Shown piece by piece: positions 7,676-16,959 of a stretch of DNA of 64,000 bases. The notes beneath the pieces are model-generated. The model was not told where the DNA came from, did no database searches, and was given only the letters and a program-made list of their open reading frames with translations. Numbering within the stretch: the stretch's first letter is position 1; every line of letters begins with the position of its first letter. The stretch is from Pseudolysobacter sp964466115 (lineage in GTDB: Bacteria; Pseudomonadota; Gammaproteobacteria; Xanthomonadales; Rhodanobacteraceae), in NCBI GenBank assembly GCA_964466115.1, contig CAYXMH010000004.1:93483-157482 (forward strand), written 5' to 3'. The translations under genes and the position numbers were made by a program.

Positions 7676-9142
7676 TCACAACTCGCCTAGCCCTTCCGCA
7701 ATTCCGCCCACGCCCACGCGCAGTAATTTCAAGGTGTTGGTGCCGCCATGCTGGCCAGTGTGATCACCCGTGGTAAGAATAACGCGATCACCATCGTTTA
7801 GATGCTTTAGGTTATACAAATGCTGTATTGCTGCTTTTGCCGCATGCGCCGGATCAACTCCGTGTGGATCAAATTCGATTGGGCTCACATCGCGATATAA
7901 CATCATGCGCCGGCGCGCCGCTTGCTTGCGCGACAGAGCGAAGATCGGCACTGCGGATCGATACCGCGACAACCAGCGCGCGGTACCGCCGGACTCGGTC
8001 AACGCAATGATCGCACGCACGCTGACTTGGCTTGCCAGAAACATCGCCGCACGCGCAATCGCCTGATCGGTACGGTCCATTTGATGGTTACCGGAGGTAA
8101 GGTCCTCTTTCGGCTCGAATTGGCGCTCCGCGCCCAAACAAACGCGGCGCATCGCGGCCACGGCCCGGTCTGGATATTTTCCGGCGGCGGTTTCCTGCGA
8201 CAACATCACCGCATCGGTACCGTCGATCACCGCGTTGGCGACGTCAAGCACCTCGGCTCGCGTGGGAATCGGAGACTCCACCATCGACTGCATCATCTGC
8301 GTGGCGGTGATCACCACTTTGTTGCGCGCCAAGGTTTCGCGAATGATTTTTTTCTGTAATCCTGGCAATTCGGCGTCCCCGATTTCCACACCCAAATCAC
8401 CACGCGCGACCATGATCGCATCGGACGCATCGATGATTTCGGCCAACGCTTCAATCGCTTCGGCCCGCTCGATTTTTGCCACCAACGCGGCACTGCCGCC
8501 CGCTGCGCGCAGCAAGGCTCGGGTTTCGTTCATATCCGCCGCCGATCGCGCAAACGACACGGCAAGGAAATCCACTGAAATTTTCGCAGCCAAACGGATA
8601 TCGGCACGGTCCTTGTCGGTCAATGCCGCAACCGTTAACCCACCGCCAAGACGATTGATGCCTTTGCGATCCGAAAGCAATCCGCCATGGATCACTTTGG
8701 TGCGCACCGAAGGACCATCGACGTCTTCCACCATCAGCGCGATCAAACCGTCGTCCAACAACAAGGTGTCGCCGGATTTTACGTCGCGGCACAGATCAAG
8801 ATAACTCACGCCAACGCGTTCTTGGGTACCGGGTTGCGCATTCGCTTGGCAATCGAGCGTGAACAATTGCCCCGGCTCCAACATCACTGGGCCGGCCGCG
8901 AATTTCTCGATGCGGATTTTAGGGCCCTGCAAATCGGCCAGCACCCCGACCTCGCGCCCAAGCTCAACCGCCATCGCGCGGGCTTCCTCGGCGCGGCGCG
9001 TTTGATCGTCGGCCGAGCCGTGGGAGAGATTGAGCCGAACCACATCGACCCCGGCTTCGAGGATGTGCCGCAGCATGCCGGGTTTGTCGGTGGCGGGGCC
9101 TAAAGTCGCAATGATTTTGGTGCGGCGCAGCTGTGGCTCCAT
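7676..9142 (-). CDS. pyk: Pyruvate kinase
   Basis: 488 residues, normal length for a bacterial pyruvate kinase, which transfers phosphate from phosphoenolpyruvate to ADP in the cytoplasm. Seen: RRTKIIATLGPATDKPG at the start, VVRLNLSHGSADD, LADLQGPKIR, the catalytic-Lys segment VAKIERAEAIE, MVARGDLGVEIG (metal/substrate loop), ATQMMQSM and DAVMLSQETAAGKYPD, and a C-terminal regulatory domain with GGTARWLSRYR. The ATG at 9142 follows GCGAGGACGGTTA; five extra in-frame codons upstream are not supported. Same strand as gap and pgk but separated from pgk by 216 bp containing a large inverted repeat, so it may have its own promoter. Confidence 0.97.
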   Translation of the reverse strand: MEPQLRRTKIIATLGPATDKPGMLRHILEAGVDVVRLNLSHGSADDQTRRAEEARAMAVELGREVGVLADLQGPKIRIEKFAAGPVMLEPGQLFTLDCQANAQPGTQERVGVSYLDLCRDVKSGDTLLLDDGLIALMVEDVDGPSVRTKVIHGGLLSDRKGINRLGGGLTVAALTDKDRADIRLAAKISVDFLAVSFARSAADMNETRALLRAAGGSAALVAKIERAEAIEALAEIIDASDAIMVARGDLGVEIGDAELPGLQKKIIRETLARNKVVITATQMMQSMVESPIPTRAEVLDVANAVIDGTDAVMLSQETAAGKYPDRAVAAMRRVCLGAERQFEPKEDLTSGNHQMDRTDQAIARAAMFLASQVSVRAIIALTESGGTARWLSRYRSAVPIFALSRKQAARRRMMLYRDVSPIEFDPHGVDPAHAAKAAIQHLYNLKHLNDGDRVILTTGDHTGQHGGTNTLKLLRVGVGGIAEGLGEL

Positions 9143-9242
9143 TAACCGTCCTCGCAAAGTTTGCTAGCCTTAAACCTATCACAGTATGAGGGACGCTAGG
9201 CCGTATTCTCATCGAATGCAGCGCAATAAGAACCCTGGATTC

Positions 9243-9329
9243 TTGTAGGCTGGCGCTGAACGAAGTGAAGCCCAGCAGAACATGCGCTGGCAATCGCTGG
9301 GCTTCACTTCGTTCAGCGCCAGCCTACAA
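9243..9329. repeat. Perfect 34-bp inverted repeat, family B copy 1
   Basis: Arms TTGTAGGCTGGCGCTGAACG... and its exact reverse complement are 34 bp each, separated by 19 bp. A second copy with the same arms but another loop lies at 38736-38825. It sits in the pgk-pyk gap and would form a very stable hairpin in the pgk transcript. Confidence 0.85.
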
Positions 9330-9358
9330 AAGCCGCGATTGTTTATCAGCCTCAGAAG

Positions 9359-10537
9359 TTAGTGCTGAGCGCGTTTCTCTAATGCAGCGACCGCCGGCAA
9401 TTCCTTGCCTTCAAGAAACTCCAAAAATGCGCCACCGCCGGTGGAGATATAAGAAATTTTATTTTCCACTTGGTACTTCTCCACCGCCGCAAGTGTGTCG
9501 CCACCGCCGGCGATGGAAAACGCCTTTGATGCCGCGATGGCCTTTGCCAAGGTCTCGGTTCCGCGGCCAAATTGATCGAATTCAAACACCCCAACCGGGC
9601 CGTTCCAAACCACCGTACCCGCTTTTTCAATCAAGCTGGCATAGCGCGCGCTGGTTTCCGGGCCAATGTCCAAAATCATCTCATCATTGGCCACGGCATT
9701 CACCGGCTTTACCGTGGCCTGCGCCTGTGCGGAAAATTCCTTGGCGACCACGACATCCGTCGGTATCGGGACGTCCGCCCCGCGCGCCTTGGCGGCGGCG
9801 ATGACCTTGTTTGCCGCAGCGACCAAATCCGCTTCATACAGCGATTTGCCGACGTTAAAGCCGGCTGCTGCAATAAACGTATTGGCAATGCCGCCACCGA
9901 CGATCAACTGATCAACCCGATTGATAAGATTTTGCAACAAATCCAATTTTGTGGAAACTTTCGACCCGGCTACGATCGCAAGCAACGGGTGGGCCGGACG
10001 TTCCAACGCCTTGGCCAGCGCATCAAGCTCGGCGCACAGCAACGGACCGGCCGCGGCCACCGGCGCAAAACGGATCACGCCGTGGGTACTGGCTTGCGCC
10101 CGATGCGCGGTACCGAACGCGTCCATGACGAATACATCGCAAAGGGCGGCGTAACGCTTGGCCAATGATTCGTCGTCCTTCGCCTCGCCGACATTCATGC
10201 GGCAATTTTCAAGCAACACAACCTCACCCGCGGCGGCGTCCACGCCATCGAGATAATCGCGCACCAGTCGCACTTTGCTGTGCAAGGCTTGCGACAACCA
10301 ATCCGCCACGGGTTGTAATGACTCCGAAGCTTCAAATACCCCTTCTTTCGGACGCCCAAGATGCGACATGACTAATACGCGCGCACCAGCATCACGCGCC
10401 AGTTGGATCGTCGGCAACGCCGCTTCCAAACGCTGCGTTGCCGTGATTTTCCCGTCGTGAACCGGCACATTGAGGTCTTCCCGGATCAACACCCGTTTAC
10501 CGGAAAGACTCAAATCCGCCATGCGTAGTAAAGTCAT
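9359..10537 (-). CDS. pgk: Phosphoglycerate kinase
   Basis: 392 residues, full length. Converts 1,3-bisphosphoglycerate and ADP to 3-phosphoglycerate and ATP. Seen: GKRVLIREDLNVPVHDGKI with the substrate-binding Arg/Asp/Asn, VMSHLGRPKEG, the hinge region KVSTKLDLLQNLI, VWNGPVGVFEFDQFGRGT, and the C-terminal nucleotide loop STGGGAFLEFLEGKELP. It follows gap by 18 bp on the same strand, the classic gap-pgk operon. The start ATG at 10537 is preceded by AAGGTTGGATTTCGC; the alternative Met at codon 7 is possible. The 3' side carries the family B hairpin. Confidence 0.97.
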   Translation of the reverse strand: MTLLRMADLSLSGKRVLIREDLNVPVHDGKITATQRLEAALPTIQLARDAGARVLVMSHLGRPKEGVFEASESLQPVADWLSQALHSKVRLVRDYLDGVDAAAGEVVLLENCRMNVGEAKDDESLAKRYAALCDVFVMDAFGTAHRAQASTHGVIRFAPVAAAGPLLCAELDALAKALERPAHPLLAIVAGSKVSTKLDLLQNLINRVDQLIVGGGIANTFIAAAGFNVGKSLYEADLVAAANKVIAAAKARGADVPIPTDVVVAKEFSAQAQATVKPVNAVANDEMILDIGPETSARYASLIEKAGTVVWNGPVGVFEFDQFGRGTETLAKAIAASKAFSIAGGGDTLAAVEKYQVENKISYISTGGGAFLEFLEGKELPAVAALEKRAQH

Positions 10538-10555
10538 GCGAAATCCAACCTTAAT

Positions 10556-11569
10556 TTAGCGCGCGGCCATCAATGCCAGCGTGGCGTCCAACATGCGATT
10601 GGAAAAACCCCATTCGTTGTCGTACCACGCGCACACTTTTACCAAGGTTCCGCTCATGACTTTGGTCAACGTGGCATCGTAAATCGACGATAGCGGATTG
10701 TGGTTGAAATCGACCGAGACCAGCGGTTTGGTGTTTACGCCAAGAATGCCTTTCAGCGCATTCTCAGAAGCCTCTTTCACCGCCGCATCAATTTCATCCT
10801 TCGTGGTTGCGCGCGCGGCCACAAACGACAAATCCACGACCGACACATTAATGGTCGGAACGCGCATCGCAAATCCATCAAGCTTGCCGTTCAATTCCGG
10901 CAATACCAAGCCCACAGCGGCTGCCGCGCCAGTTTTAGTCGGAATCTGGCTCATCGTTGCCGAACGCGCACGGCGCAGATCGGAATGGAACACGTCGGTT
11001 AGGACTTGATCGTTCGTATAGGCGTGGATCGTCGTCATCAAACCATGCACGATGCCGATTTTCTCATGTAACACTTTGGCCAGCGGCGCCAGACAGTTGG
11101 TGGTGCAGGACGCATTCGAAATGACGGTATGTGCGGCTTTCAACGTGTGGTGATTCACACCGTAGACGACGGTTGCATCCACATCCTTATCGCCCGGCGC
11201 CGAAATAATCACTTTTTTCGCGCCACCGGCAATATGCGCCGATGCTTTGGCCTTGGAGGTAAACAAGCCCGTGCATTCCAGCACCACGTCCACGCCGAGA
11301 TCGCCCCAAGGCAGCTTCGCCGGATCGCGCTGCGCAAAAACCTTAATGCGATCGCCTTTAATGATTAAATCGCCACCCTCCACCGACACCGCATGCGGAA
11401 AACGGCCGTGCGCGGTGTCGTACTGCGTCAGGTGCGCATTGGTTTCGGCATCACCCAGATCATTGACCGCGACAATCTGGATTTCATGGGTGCGACCAGA
11501 TTCATACAGCGCACGCAACACATTGCGACCGATGCGGCCGTACCCGTTGATCGCGACCTTGATTGCCAT
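10556..11569 (-). CDS. gap: Glyceraldehyde-3-phosphate dehydrogenase, type I
   Basis: 337 residues. NAD-dependent oxidation and phosphorylation of glyceraldehyde 3-phosphate. Seen: the Rossmann start INGYGRIGRNVLRAL, the active-site Cys in SNASCTTNCLAPLAK, the catalytic His in THAYTNDQ, RRARSATMSQIPTKTGAAAA, and WYDNEWGFSNRML at the end. AGGAGTCTCCCCC precedes the ATG. First gene of the gap-pgk unit; the region 11570-11708 between it and the divergent nuclease should hold its promoter. Confidence 0.97.
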   Translation of the reverse strand: MAIKVAINGYGRIGRNVLRALYESGRTHEIQIVAVNDLGDAETNAHLTQYDTAHGRFPHAVSVEGGDLIIKGDRIKVFAQRDPAKLPWGDLGVDVVLECTGLFTSKAKASAHIAGGAKKVIISAPGDKDVDATVVYGVNHHTLKAAHTVISNASCTTNCLAPLAKVLHEKIGIVHGLMTTIHAYTNDQVLTDVFHSDLRRARSATMSQIPTKTGAAAAVGLVLPELNGKLDGFAMRVPTINVSVVDLSFVAARATTKDEIDAAVKEASENALKGILGVNTKPLVSVDFNHNPLSSIYDATLTKVMSGTLVKVCAWYDNEWGFSNRMLDATLALMAAR

Positions 11570-11708
11570 GGGGGAGACTCCTGTAAATAAACGGTAGGAA
11601 AGCCGTCTATTCTACCGTTGCAAAGCGCGCCACGGTACCCCTTTCTGGACTCACTTAGCGGCCACCCACATAATGCTGCGATTCAACGCCCAATACGGTA
11701 CGCAGCTC

Positions 11709-12515
11709 ATGCCAAGACCCGCCTTACTGTCCCATTTTTTCTACTCGATAACCGCCGTTTTACTGGCGATTCCCAGTTCCTGCGCACTGGCCTGGGGGCC
11801 GGTTGGCCATCGCATCGTCGCCGCATTGGCCGAACGCCGGCTCACCGCGCAAGCGCAGCAACAAGTGCGCGAACTATTGGGCGCGGATCACGACACCAAC
11901 CTTCCCGATATCGCCAACTGGGCCGATGAGATCCGCAACGATCCCAATCAAAAAGCCTTATTTGATGCAACCAAACGCTGGCATTACATCAATTTCCCCA
12001 CGGGCGATTGCCATCTCGTACCGCCACGCGATTGTCCCGATGGACAATGCGTGGTGGCTGCAATCGAACGCTATACGGCCGTTCTTGGTGATCGTTCCCA
12101 ATCGCCTCCAACACGGCGCGAAGCGCTGAAGTTTCTAGTTCACTTCGTTGGCGATGTACATCAGCCGCTGCACGCGGGCCGTGGCGATGACAAAGGCGGC
12201 AATATGTTCCAAATCAACTATCGCAGCGAAGGGTGGAATTTGCACAGCGTTTGGGATTCGTTATTGATTGAATCGCATAGCACCGATTGGCGCAGTTATG
12301 CGGATGAATTGGCTAAGACCAAATCGAGCACGTCGGTGAAAACCCCTACCGATTGGGCCATAGAGTCGTGTCGGTTGATTGCAGAAAAACGGATTTATCC
12401 CGAACGCCATAGCATTGACGATGGTTATCTCAAACGCCTGCGCCCGATTGCGGAGCAGCGACTGCGTGAAGCTGGCGATCGTTTAGCCGCAGTGCTGAAT
12501 ACCGCATTGAAATAA
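11709..12515 (+). CDS. Secreted S1/P1-type zinc nuclease
   Basis: Zinc-dependent single-strand nuclease/phosphomonoesterase family, here 268 residues. A signal peptide (hydrophobic SITAVLLAIPSSCALA) is followed directly by WGPVGH: in this family the mature N-terminal Trp is itself a zinc ligand, which supports the cleavage site. Further ligands are seen in LPDIANWADE, RWHYINFP, and KFLVHFVGDVHQPLHAG plus NLHSVWD. Probably periplasmic or secreted, for nucleic acid scavenging. An ATG at 11673 would add 12 residues; neither start has a strong ribosome site. It stands alone between two minus-strand genes. Confidence 0.88.
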   Translation: MPRPALLSHFFYSITAVLLAIPSSCALAWGPVGHRIVAALAERRLTAQAQQQVRELLGADHDTNLPDIANWADEIRNDPNQKALFDATKRWHYINFPTGDCHLVPPRDCPDGQCVVAAIERYTAVLGDRSQSPPTRREALKFLVHFVGDVHQPLHAGRGDDKGGNMFQINYRSEGWNLHSVWDSLLIESHSTDWRSYADELAKTKSSTSVKTPTDWAIESCRLIAEKRIYPERHSIDDGYLKRLRPIAEQRLREAGDRLAAVLNTALK

Positions 12516-12527
12516 ACATACCTGATT

Positions 12528-12770
12528 TTCACTCCCCTTTGATGGGGGAGTCGGTGCGCCTATGCGCACCGGTGGGGGTGGTTGCGACACCGTTTCTTAC
12601 AAAGTAGAGGACGGCTTCGCTCCGAATCCACCCCCATCCCAACCTTCCCCCATCAAGGGGGAAGGAGCATGTCGACTTTCACTTCACCTTTGATGCAAGT
12701 GCATGCTCCTGATTTTCACTCCCCCTTGATGGGGGAGTCGGTGCGCCTATGCGCACCGGTGGGGGTGGTT
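12528..12770. repeat. GC-rich repeat cluster, family C copies 2-3
   Basis: Three modules in a row: CTCCCC(C)TTTGATGGGGGAGT + GTGCGCCTATGCGCAC + GGTGGGGGTGG (12528-12582), CCCCCATCCCAACCTTCCCC + ATCAAGGGGGAAGGAGC (12628-12668), and a repeat of the first module (12718-12770). The cluster fills the gap between the nuclease and the tkt stop codon. Same modules as at 5023-5190. Confidence 0.8.
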
Positions 12771-12791
12771 GCCTCAGGTTTACTAAGCAAC

Positions 12792-14795
12792 TCATTTGCG
12801 CAATACCTCCCGAACAGCCGCAACCACACACTCAACGGTAAAACCAAAATACGTATACAACGCTTCAGCCGGCGCCGAAGCCCCAAAGCGATCAATGCCA
12901 ATCACGGCACCGTCCAACCCAACGTATTTACGCCAGTAATCGCTAACTCCAGCTTCTACGGCCACCCGTGCGCGGCACCACGAGGGCAACACCGCCTCTC
13001 GATATTCAAAAGACTGCGCATCGTATATATTGCTGCACGGCATCGACACCACGCGCACCGCGATCCCGTCAGCAGCAAGCACACGCATCGCCTGCATCGC
13101 GAGCTCCGCTTCCGAGCCCGTTGCAATCACAATCGCCTGAAATTTCGCGTTCGAAGGGTCGGATAACACATACCCACCGCGACCGATAGCAGTAACCTGA
13201 TCGTCCATGCGCTGCTGATGCACCAACGTTTGCCGCGAAAAAATCAAGCAAGACGGTCCATCACGCCGCTCAATCGCCGCTTTCCAAGCCACCGCTGATT
13301 CCACCGCATCGCAGGGGCGCCACACATGATTGTTCGGGATATAGCGCAATGAGGCGAGATGCTCGATTGGCTGGTGCGTCGGGCCGTCTTCGCCAAGCCC
13401 GATCGAATCGTGCGTATAGACATGAATCGCGTGCGCTGGAATCAGCGCGCTCATGCGCACGGCATTGCGCGCGTAGTCTGAAAACACCAAGAAGGTAGCA
13501 TCGTAAGGAATAAAGCCACCGTGCAGCGCCAACCCATTGCTGATCGCGGTCATGGCGAATTCGCGCACGCCGTAATAGACGTAATTGCCGCGTTCGTCGC
13601 GGGCATTGACGTCGCGCGAACCTTTCCACAAGGTTAGATTGGAATGCGCCAAATCGGCCGAGCCGCCGATCAGCTCCGGCAACAGCGGCGCATACGCGTC
13701 CAATGCCATTTGCGATGCTTTGCGCGAAGCCACTGCAGGGCCTTCCTGCTGCAGCTTGCGAATAAACCCACTCGCATGGCTCTCCCAGTCGGCGGGTAAG
13801 GCACTGCCGTTGCGGCGCTCGAACTCTGCCGCCAATTCAGCAAATTCTTTTTTGTATTTCGAGAACAAACCGTTCCAGTCCGCTTCGCGCTTTGCCCCCG
13901 CGGCAATCGCGCTCCAACCGGCACGGATCTCATCCGGCACTACAAATGGCGGATAATTCCAGCCCAGCGCCTCCCGCGCAGCGGCCACTTCCTCCTTCCC
14001 CAACGGTGCTCCATGCGCGCCTTCAGTGCCCTGTTTTTTCGGCGCCCCGTAACCAATCACGGTTTTGCAACAAATCAGCGTCGGTTTGTCCGGATCGATT
14101 GCAGCCGATACCAAGGCGGCCTTGATCGCCTCCGGATTGTGGCCATCGATTCCGGTCAACACCTCCCAGCCGTAGGCCTCGAACCGCTTGGCCGTATCGT
14201 CGGTAAACCATCCGTTTACTTTTCCATCAATGGAAATATCATTGTCATCGTAAATAGCAATTAATTTTCCAAGCTTGAATGTCCCGGCCAACGAACAGGC
14301 CTCGTGCGAAATGCCTTCCATCAAGCAACCGTCACCTAAAAAAACGTAGGTGTAGTGGTCGACGATCGCATAACCGGGGCGGTTAAACCGCGCGGCCAAC
14401 ACTTTTTCCGCCAGCGCCATGCCGACCGCATTGGCCAACCCTTGGCCTAACGGGCCGGTCGTCGTTTCAACACCGGGCGTTTCGCTCATCTCGGGGTGAC
14501 CCGCGGTTTTCGAGTGCAACTGCCGAAACTGTTTCAATTGATCGAGCGGCAAATCGTACCCCGTGAGATGCAACAGCGAATACAGCAGCATCGATCCGTG
14601 CCCATTGCTCAGCACAAAACGGTCCCGATTGACCCATTTCGGATTCCCCGGGTTATGACTTAAGAAATCGTTCCACAGCACTTGCGCGATATCGGCCATA
14701 CCCATCGGCATACCCGGGTGACCGGATTTAGCGGCCTCGACCGCATCCATGGACAGCGCGCGAATGGCGTTGGCTAGTTCTCGACGAGTCGGCAT
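12792..14795 (-). CDS. tkt: Transketolase
   Basis: 667 residues, normal size. Thiamine-diphosphate enzyme moving two-carbon units in the pentose phosphate pathway. Seen: MDAVEAAKSGHPGMPMGMAD at about 16-35, HNPGNPKWVNRDRFVLSNGHGSML, GPLGQGLANAVGMA, the ThDP/Mg motif GDGCLMEGISHEA with DDNDISIDG, and in the pyrimidine domain YDATFLVFSDYARNAVRMSAL with the catalytic Glu in VREFAM and HDSIGLGEDGPTHQP. The ATG at 14795 matches the family start; 12 in-frame codons upstream have no support. It precedes gap on the same strand but the plus-strand nuclease lies between, so it is a separate transcript. Confidence 0.96.
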   Translation of the reverse strand: MPTRRELANAIRALSMDAVEAAKSGHPGMPMGMADIAQVLWNDFLSHNPGNPKWVNRDRFVLSNGHGSMLLYSLLHLTGYDLPLDQLKQFRQLHSKTAGHPEMSETPGVETTTGPLGQGLANAVGMALAEKVLAARFNRPGYAIVDHYTYVFLGDGCLMEGISHEACSLAGTFKLGKLIAIYDDNDISIDGKVNGWFTDDTAKRFEAYGWEVLTGIDGHNPEAIKAALVSAAIDPDKPTLICCKTVIGYGAPKKQGTEGAHGAPLGKEEVAAAREALGWNYPPFVVPDEIRAGWSAIAAGAKREADWNGLFSKYKKEFAELAAEFERRNGSALPADWESHASGFIRKLQQEGPAVASRKASQMALDAYAPLLPELIGGSADLAHSNLTLWKGSRDVNARDERGNYVYYGVREFAMTAISNGLALHGGFIPYDATFLVFSDYARNAVRMSALIPAHAIHVYTHDSIGLGEDGPTHQPIEHLASLRYIPNNHVWRPCDAVESAVAWKAAIERRDGPSCLIFSRQTLVHQQRMDDQVTAIGRGGYVLSDPSNAKFQAIVIATGSEAELAMQAMRVLAADGIAVRVVSMPCSNIYDAQSFEYREAVLPSWCRARVAVEAGVSDYWRKYVGLDGAVIGIDRFGASAPAEALYTYFGFTVECVVAAVREVLRK

Positions 14796-14947
14796 TGATG
14801 GTTCCCCGGTTGGATGCCGTCGGTAACGCATATCACCGACCTAAAACCTGGAGATTGTCGCCGAGGCGGGCGGTGCGCCGCAATGAATTTGTCAGCGAGA
14901 AGCGATTGTTTACCGATCGAGCGCGGGGTTAGACCGTTATCCCCTAT

Positions 14948-16924
14948 TTATTCCAAACCATTGCGAAAAATTGGGTCGGTCGGCGCACCCCATAATTCAT
15001 AGGCCGAATCACTGAATTCAATAGCGCCATCGGGGCTGCCGTACTGCGGGCGAATCTCGATATCGAAATCGGTACCACTCACCGCGGTATTCAGTACGAC
15101 GTCTTGTTCCTGCCAACGTCGAATGGGATTACTCGCGTTGTAGGGAAATACGCCGGCAAGCGTGCTGTTGATCCAAATTTCCGCCTTCTGCCCCGCTTGC
15201 GCCGCATCGTAAATCCGCCGCAATCGCAATGGTGAAGCGGCGGCCTGCACCGCCATATGAAAATGGCTGTTCCCCGCGCCAAAGTAACAAGCGGTCGCAT
15301 AGCGGGCGCTCGGCGGCTCATCGCCGTAAATGGAATTAAGCGCATGGCAGTCAGCAGTAAGCGGTGGTTGGTAGCTATAGCGTATTACCGCGGCAGGATC
15401 ACCAACGTCAAGCCGCGCATAAGGAACCAACTGCGCGGCGGTTTGCGTATACGCATAAACCGTACTGCGTGCGCACATCGGGAGCTGGCCGGTCGCACCG
15501 TTTTCCTGCGTCAACGTCAACCGCGCTTGATAGGATAAGAAATCGCTTAACAGCAGCCGATAAACCGACGTCACGCCGGTTCCGTCTGCATCCACCCTCG
15601 TCGCACCGCTTAAGGCTTGCGCATAAGCGCCCTGATCGAAATAAAAACCGCCGTTATAAAAATCCTCAATCCCGGTGCCGTACCAAGCGGGATGCGACGA
15701 TCCATCGCGGTAGGCGCGTTCATCGCCCTCCAGATATTCCCGCGTAGGCGTGGAGAACGCCTGATAATTCGCTGCGACACCGATGACCCGTCCGGCTCCG
15801 TAATTGGAGAACAGCACATGATCCTGACCGGCCAAAGTCGGACAGGCATCGCTCACCACCGCTTGAAACAAAGCGGCATTCGTCGGAACTGCGGCATCGT
15901 CCCAACTGATCTCACTATCGAGCGAAACCGCGGTCGGTAATCCTGGATCGGTGACCAAGGTGATGTTGGCCTGCTGTCGGAACGGCATCGGAAACCAGGC
16001 ATATAGCCAGCCATCGGCATCTTCACCCAGCAACACGGCCCGCGCCGACACAGTGGCCGCAACCGGTGTCGCGAAAAAATCCGATAGAGGTAAATCGACG
16101 CGCAACTCATTATCAAACGTCAATTGCAACCGTACCAAGGCATATGCGCTGCGCGGCAGGCGCAAACGCAAGCCGCGCAACCAAGCCGGAGCGCTATGGG
16201 TTGCAAGCGATAGCGTGTTACCAGGTAAAAGCGAGGCGCTACTCCATTGCACTGGTAACATCGCATGCCAAGGATCGTCCCCTTGGTGAGTGAGAAAATC
16301 ACGCCAATCGGTGGCGTCAACGCCAGGTACGAAGCTCGTCACAACCGCACCCAATGGCAAACGGTGATACTGAAACTGAAACCAGAGCAATGCCGTATCG
16401 GCATTGGTCAAAGTGACTCGAATACCGCTGGAATAGGCAAATGGCACCATGCTTACATTTCCGCCGCTGGCGCGCAGCCGATCCAATGCCAACGGTGGTG
16501 TAAACGGCAGGGTGCTACCATCGAATAATGCAACCAATGGTAGGTCGAGGCTCGGCGTACCACTGCCATTCAAATAAAATCGAGCCCGCATCGTATTCGG
16601 CAAGGTATTACTCAAACCAAAACCGGTCGTCATCCAGATACGTGTGATCGCACCCGGCCCGCTGTCTTCGAAAATGACGGCTTCGCCACCGTTGGAATAA
16701 AGCCATCGATCGGGATACGGATTCGCCGATGCAGATTCACTGCCGGCATTGCTGCGATCGTAACGACAGCCGATGAAGCAATAGCTCGATCGCTCTAACA
16801 CGACATCGCGCGCATCAAGCGCGGCGAGCTGATAAGGCGAGGTCCAGATTTCCCAAGGCAGGGCATGCACACGCGATAAGCCAAGCGTTATCGCCAAACC
16901 AAGCATGAACCTCAGAGCACGCAT
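14948..16924 (-). CDS. Secreted DUF2961 protein with C-terminal IFRNGLE motif
   Basis: 658 residues. Residues 1-21 are a signal peptide (MRALRFMLGLAITLGLSRVHA). The body is the DUF2961 family: GEAVIFEDSGPGAITRIWMT near residue 80, the paired beta-sandwich region, and the diagnostic GTGIEDFYNGGFYFDQG. DUF2961 proteins are exported; members of the family have been linked to sugar-polymer breakdown, including alpha-D-fructofuranosidase-type difructose anhydride enzymes, so a glycan target is a reasonable inference. The protein ends DPIFRNGLE, a short tail motif seen in several exported proteins of Lysobacterales (compare HIFSDAFE inside the protein at 55040). It is separated from neighbours by 36-150 bp. 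Confidence 0.8.
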   Translation of the reverse strand: MRALRFMLGLAITLGLSRVHALPWEIWTSPYQLAALDARDVVLERSSYCFIGCRYDRSNAGSESASANPYPDRWLYSNGGEAVIFEDSGPGAITRIWMTTGFGLSNTLPNTMRARFYLNGSGTPSLDLPLVALFDGSTLPFTPPLALDRLRASGGNVSMVPFAYSSGIRVTLTNADTALLWFQFQYHRLPLGAVVTSFVPGVDATDWRDFLTHQGDDPWHAMLPVQWSSASLLPGNTLSLATHSAPAWLRGLRLRLPRSAYALVRLQLTFDNELRVDLPLSDFFATPVAATVSARAVLLGEDADGWLYAWFPMPFRQQANITLVTDPGLPTAVSLDSEISWDDAAVPTNAALFQAVVSDACPTLAGQDHVLFSNYGAGRVIGVAANYQAFSTPTREYLEGDERAYRDGSSHPAWYGTGIEDFYNGGFYFDQGAYAQALSGATRVDADGTGVTSVYRLLLSDFLSYQARLTLTQENGATGQLPMCARSTVYAYTQTAAQLVPYARLDVGDPAAVIRYSYQPPLTADCHALNSIYGDEPPSARYATACYFGAGNSHFHMAVQAAASPLRLRRIYDAAQAGQKAEIWINSTLAGVFPYNASNPIRRWQEQDVVLNTAVSGTDFDIEIRPQYGSPDGAIEFSDSAYELWGAPTDPIFRNGLE

Positions 16925-16959
16925 GCCACCTACAATAGCGCCGGCGTGGCGCAGTAGCG

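Noticed and set aside
9200..9358. Possible attenuator or riboswitch before pyk
   Set aside because: The only structure is the family B inverted repeat, which also occurs at an unrelated place (38.7 kb); no ligand-type motif.
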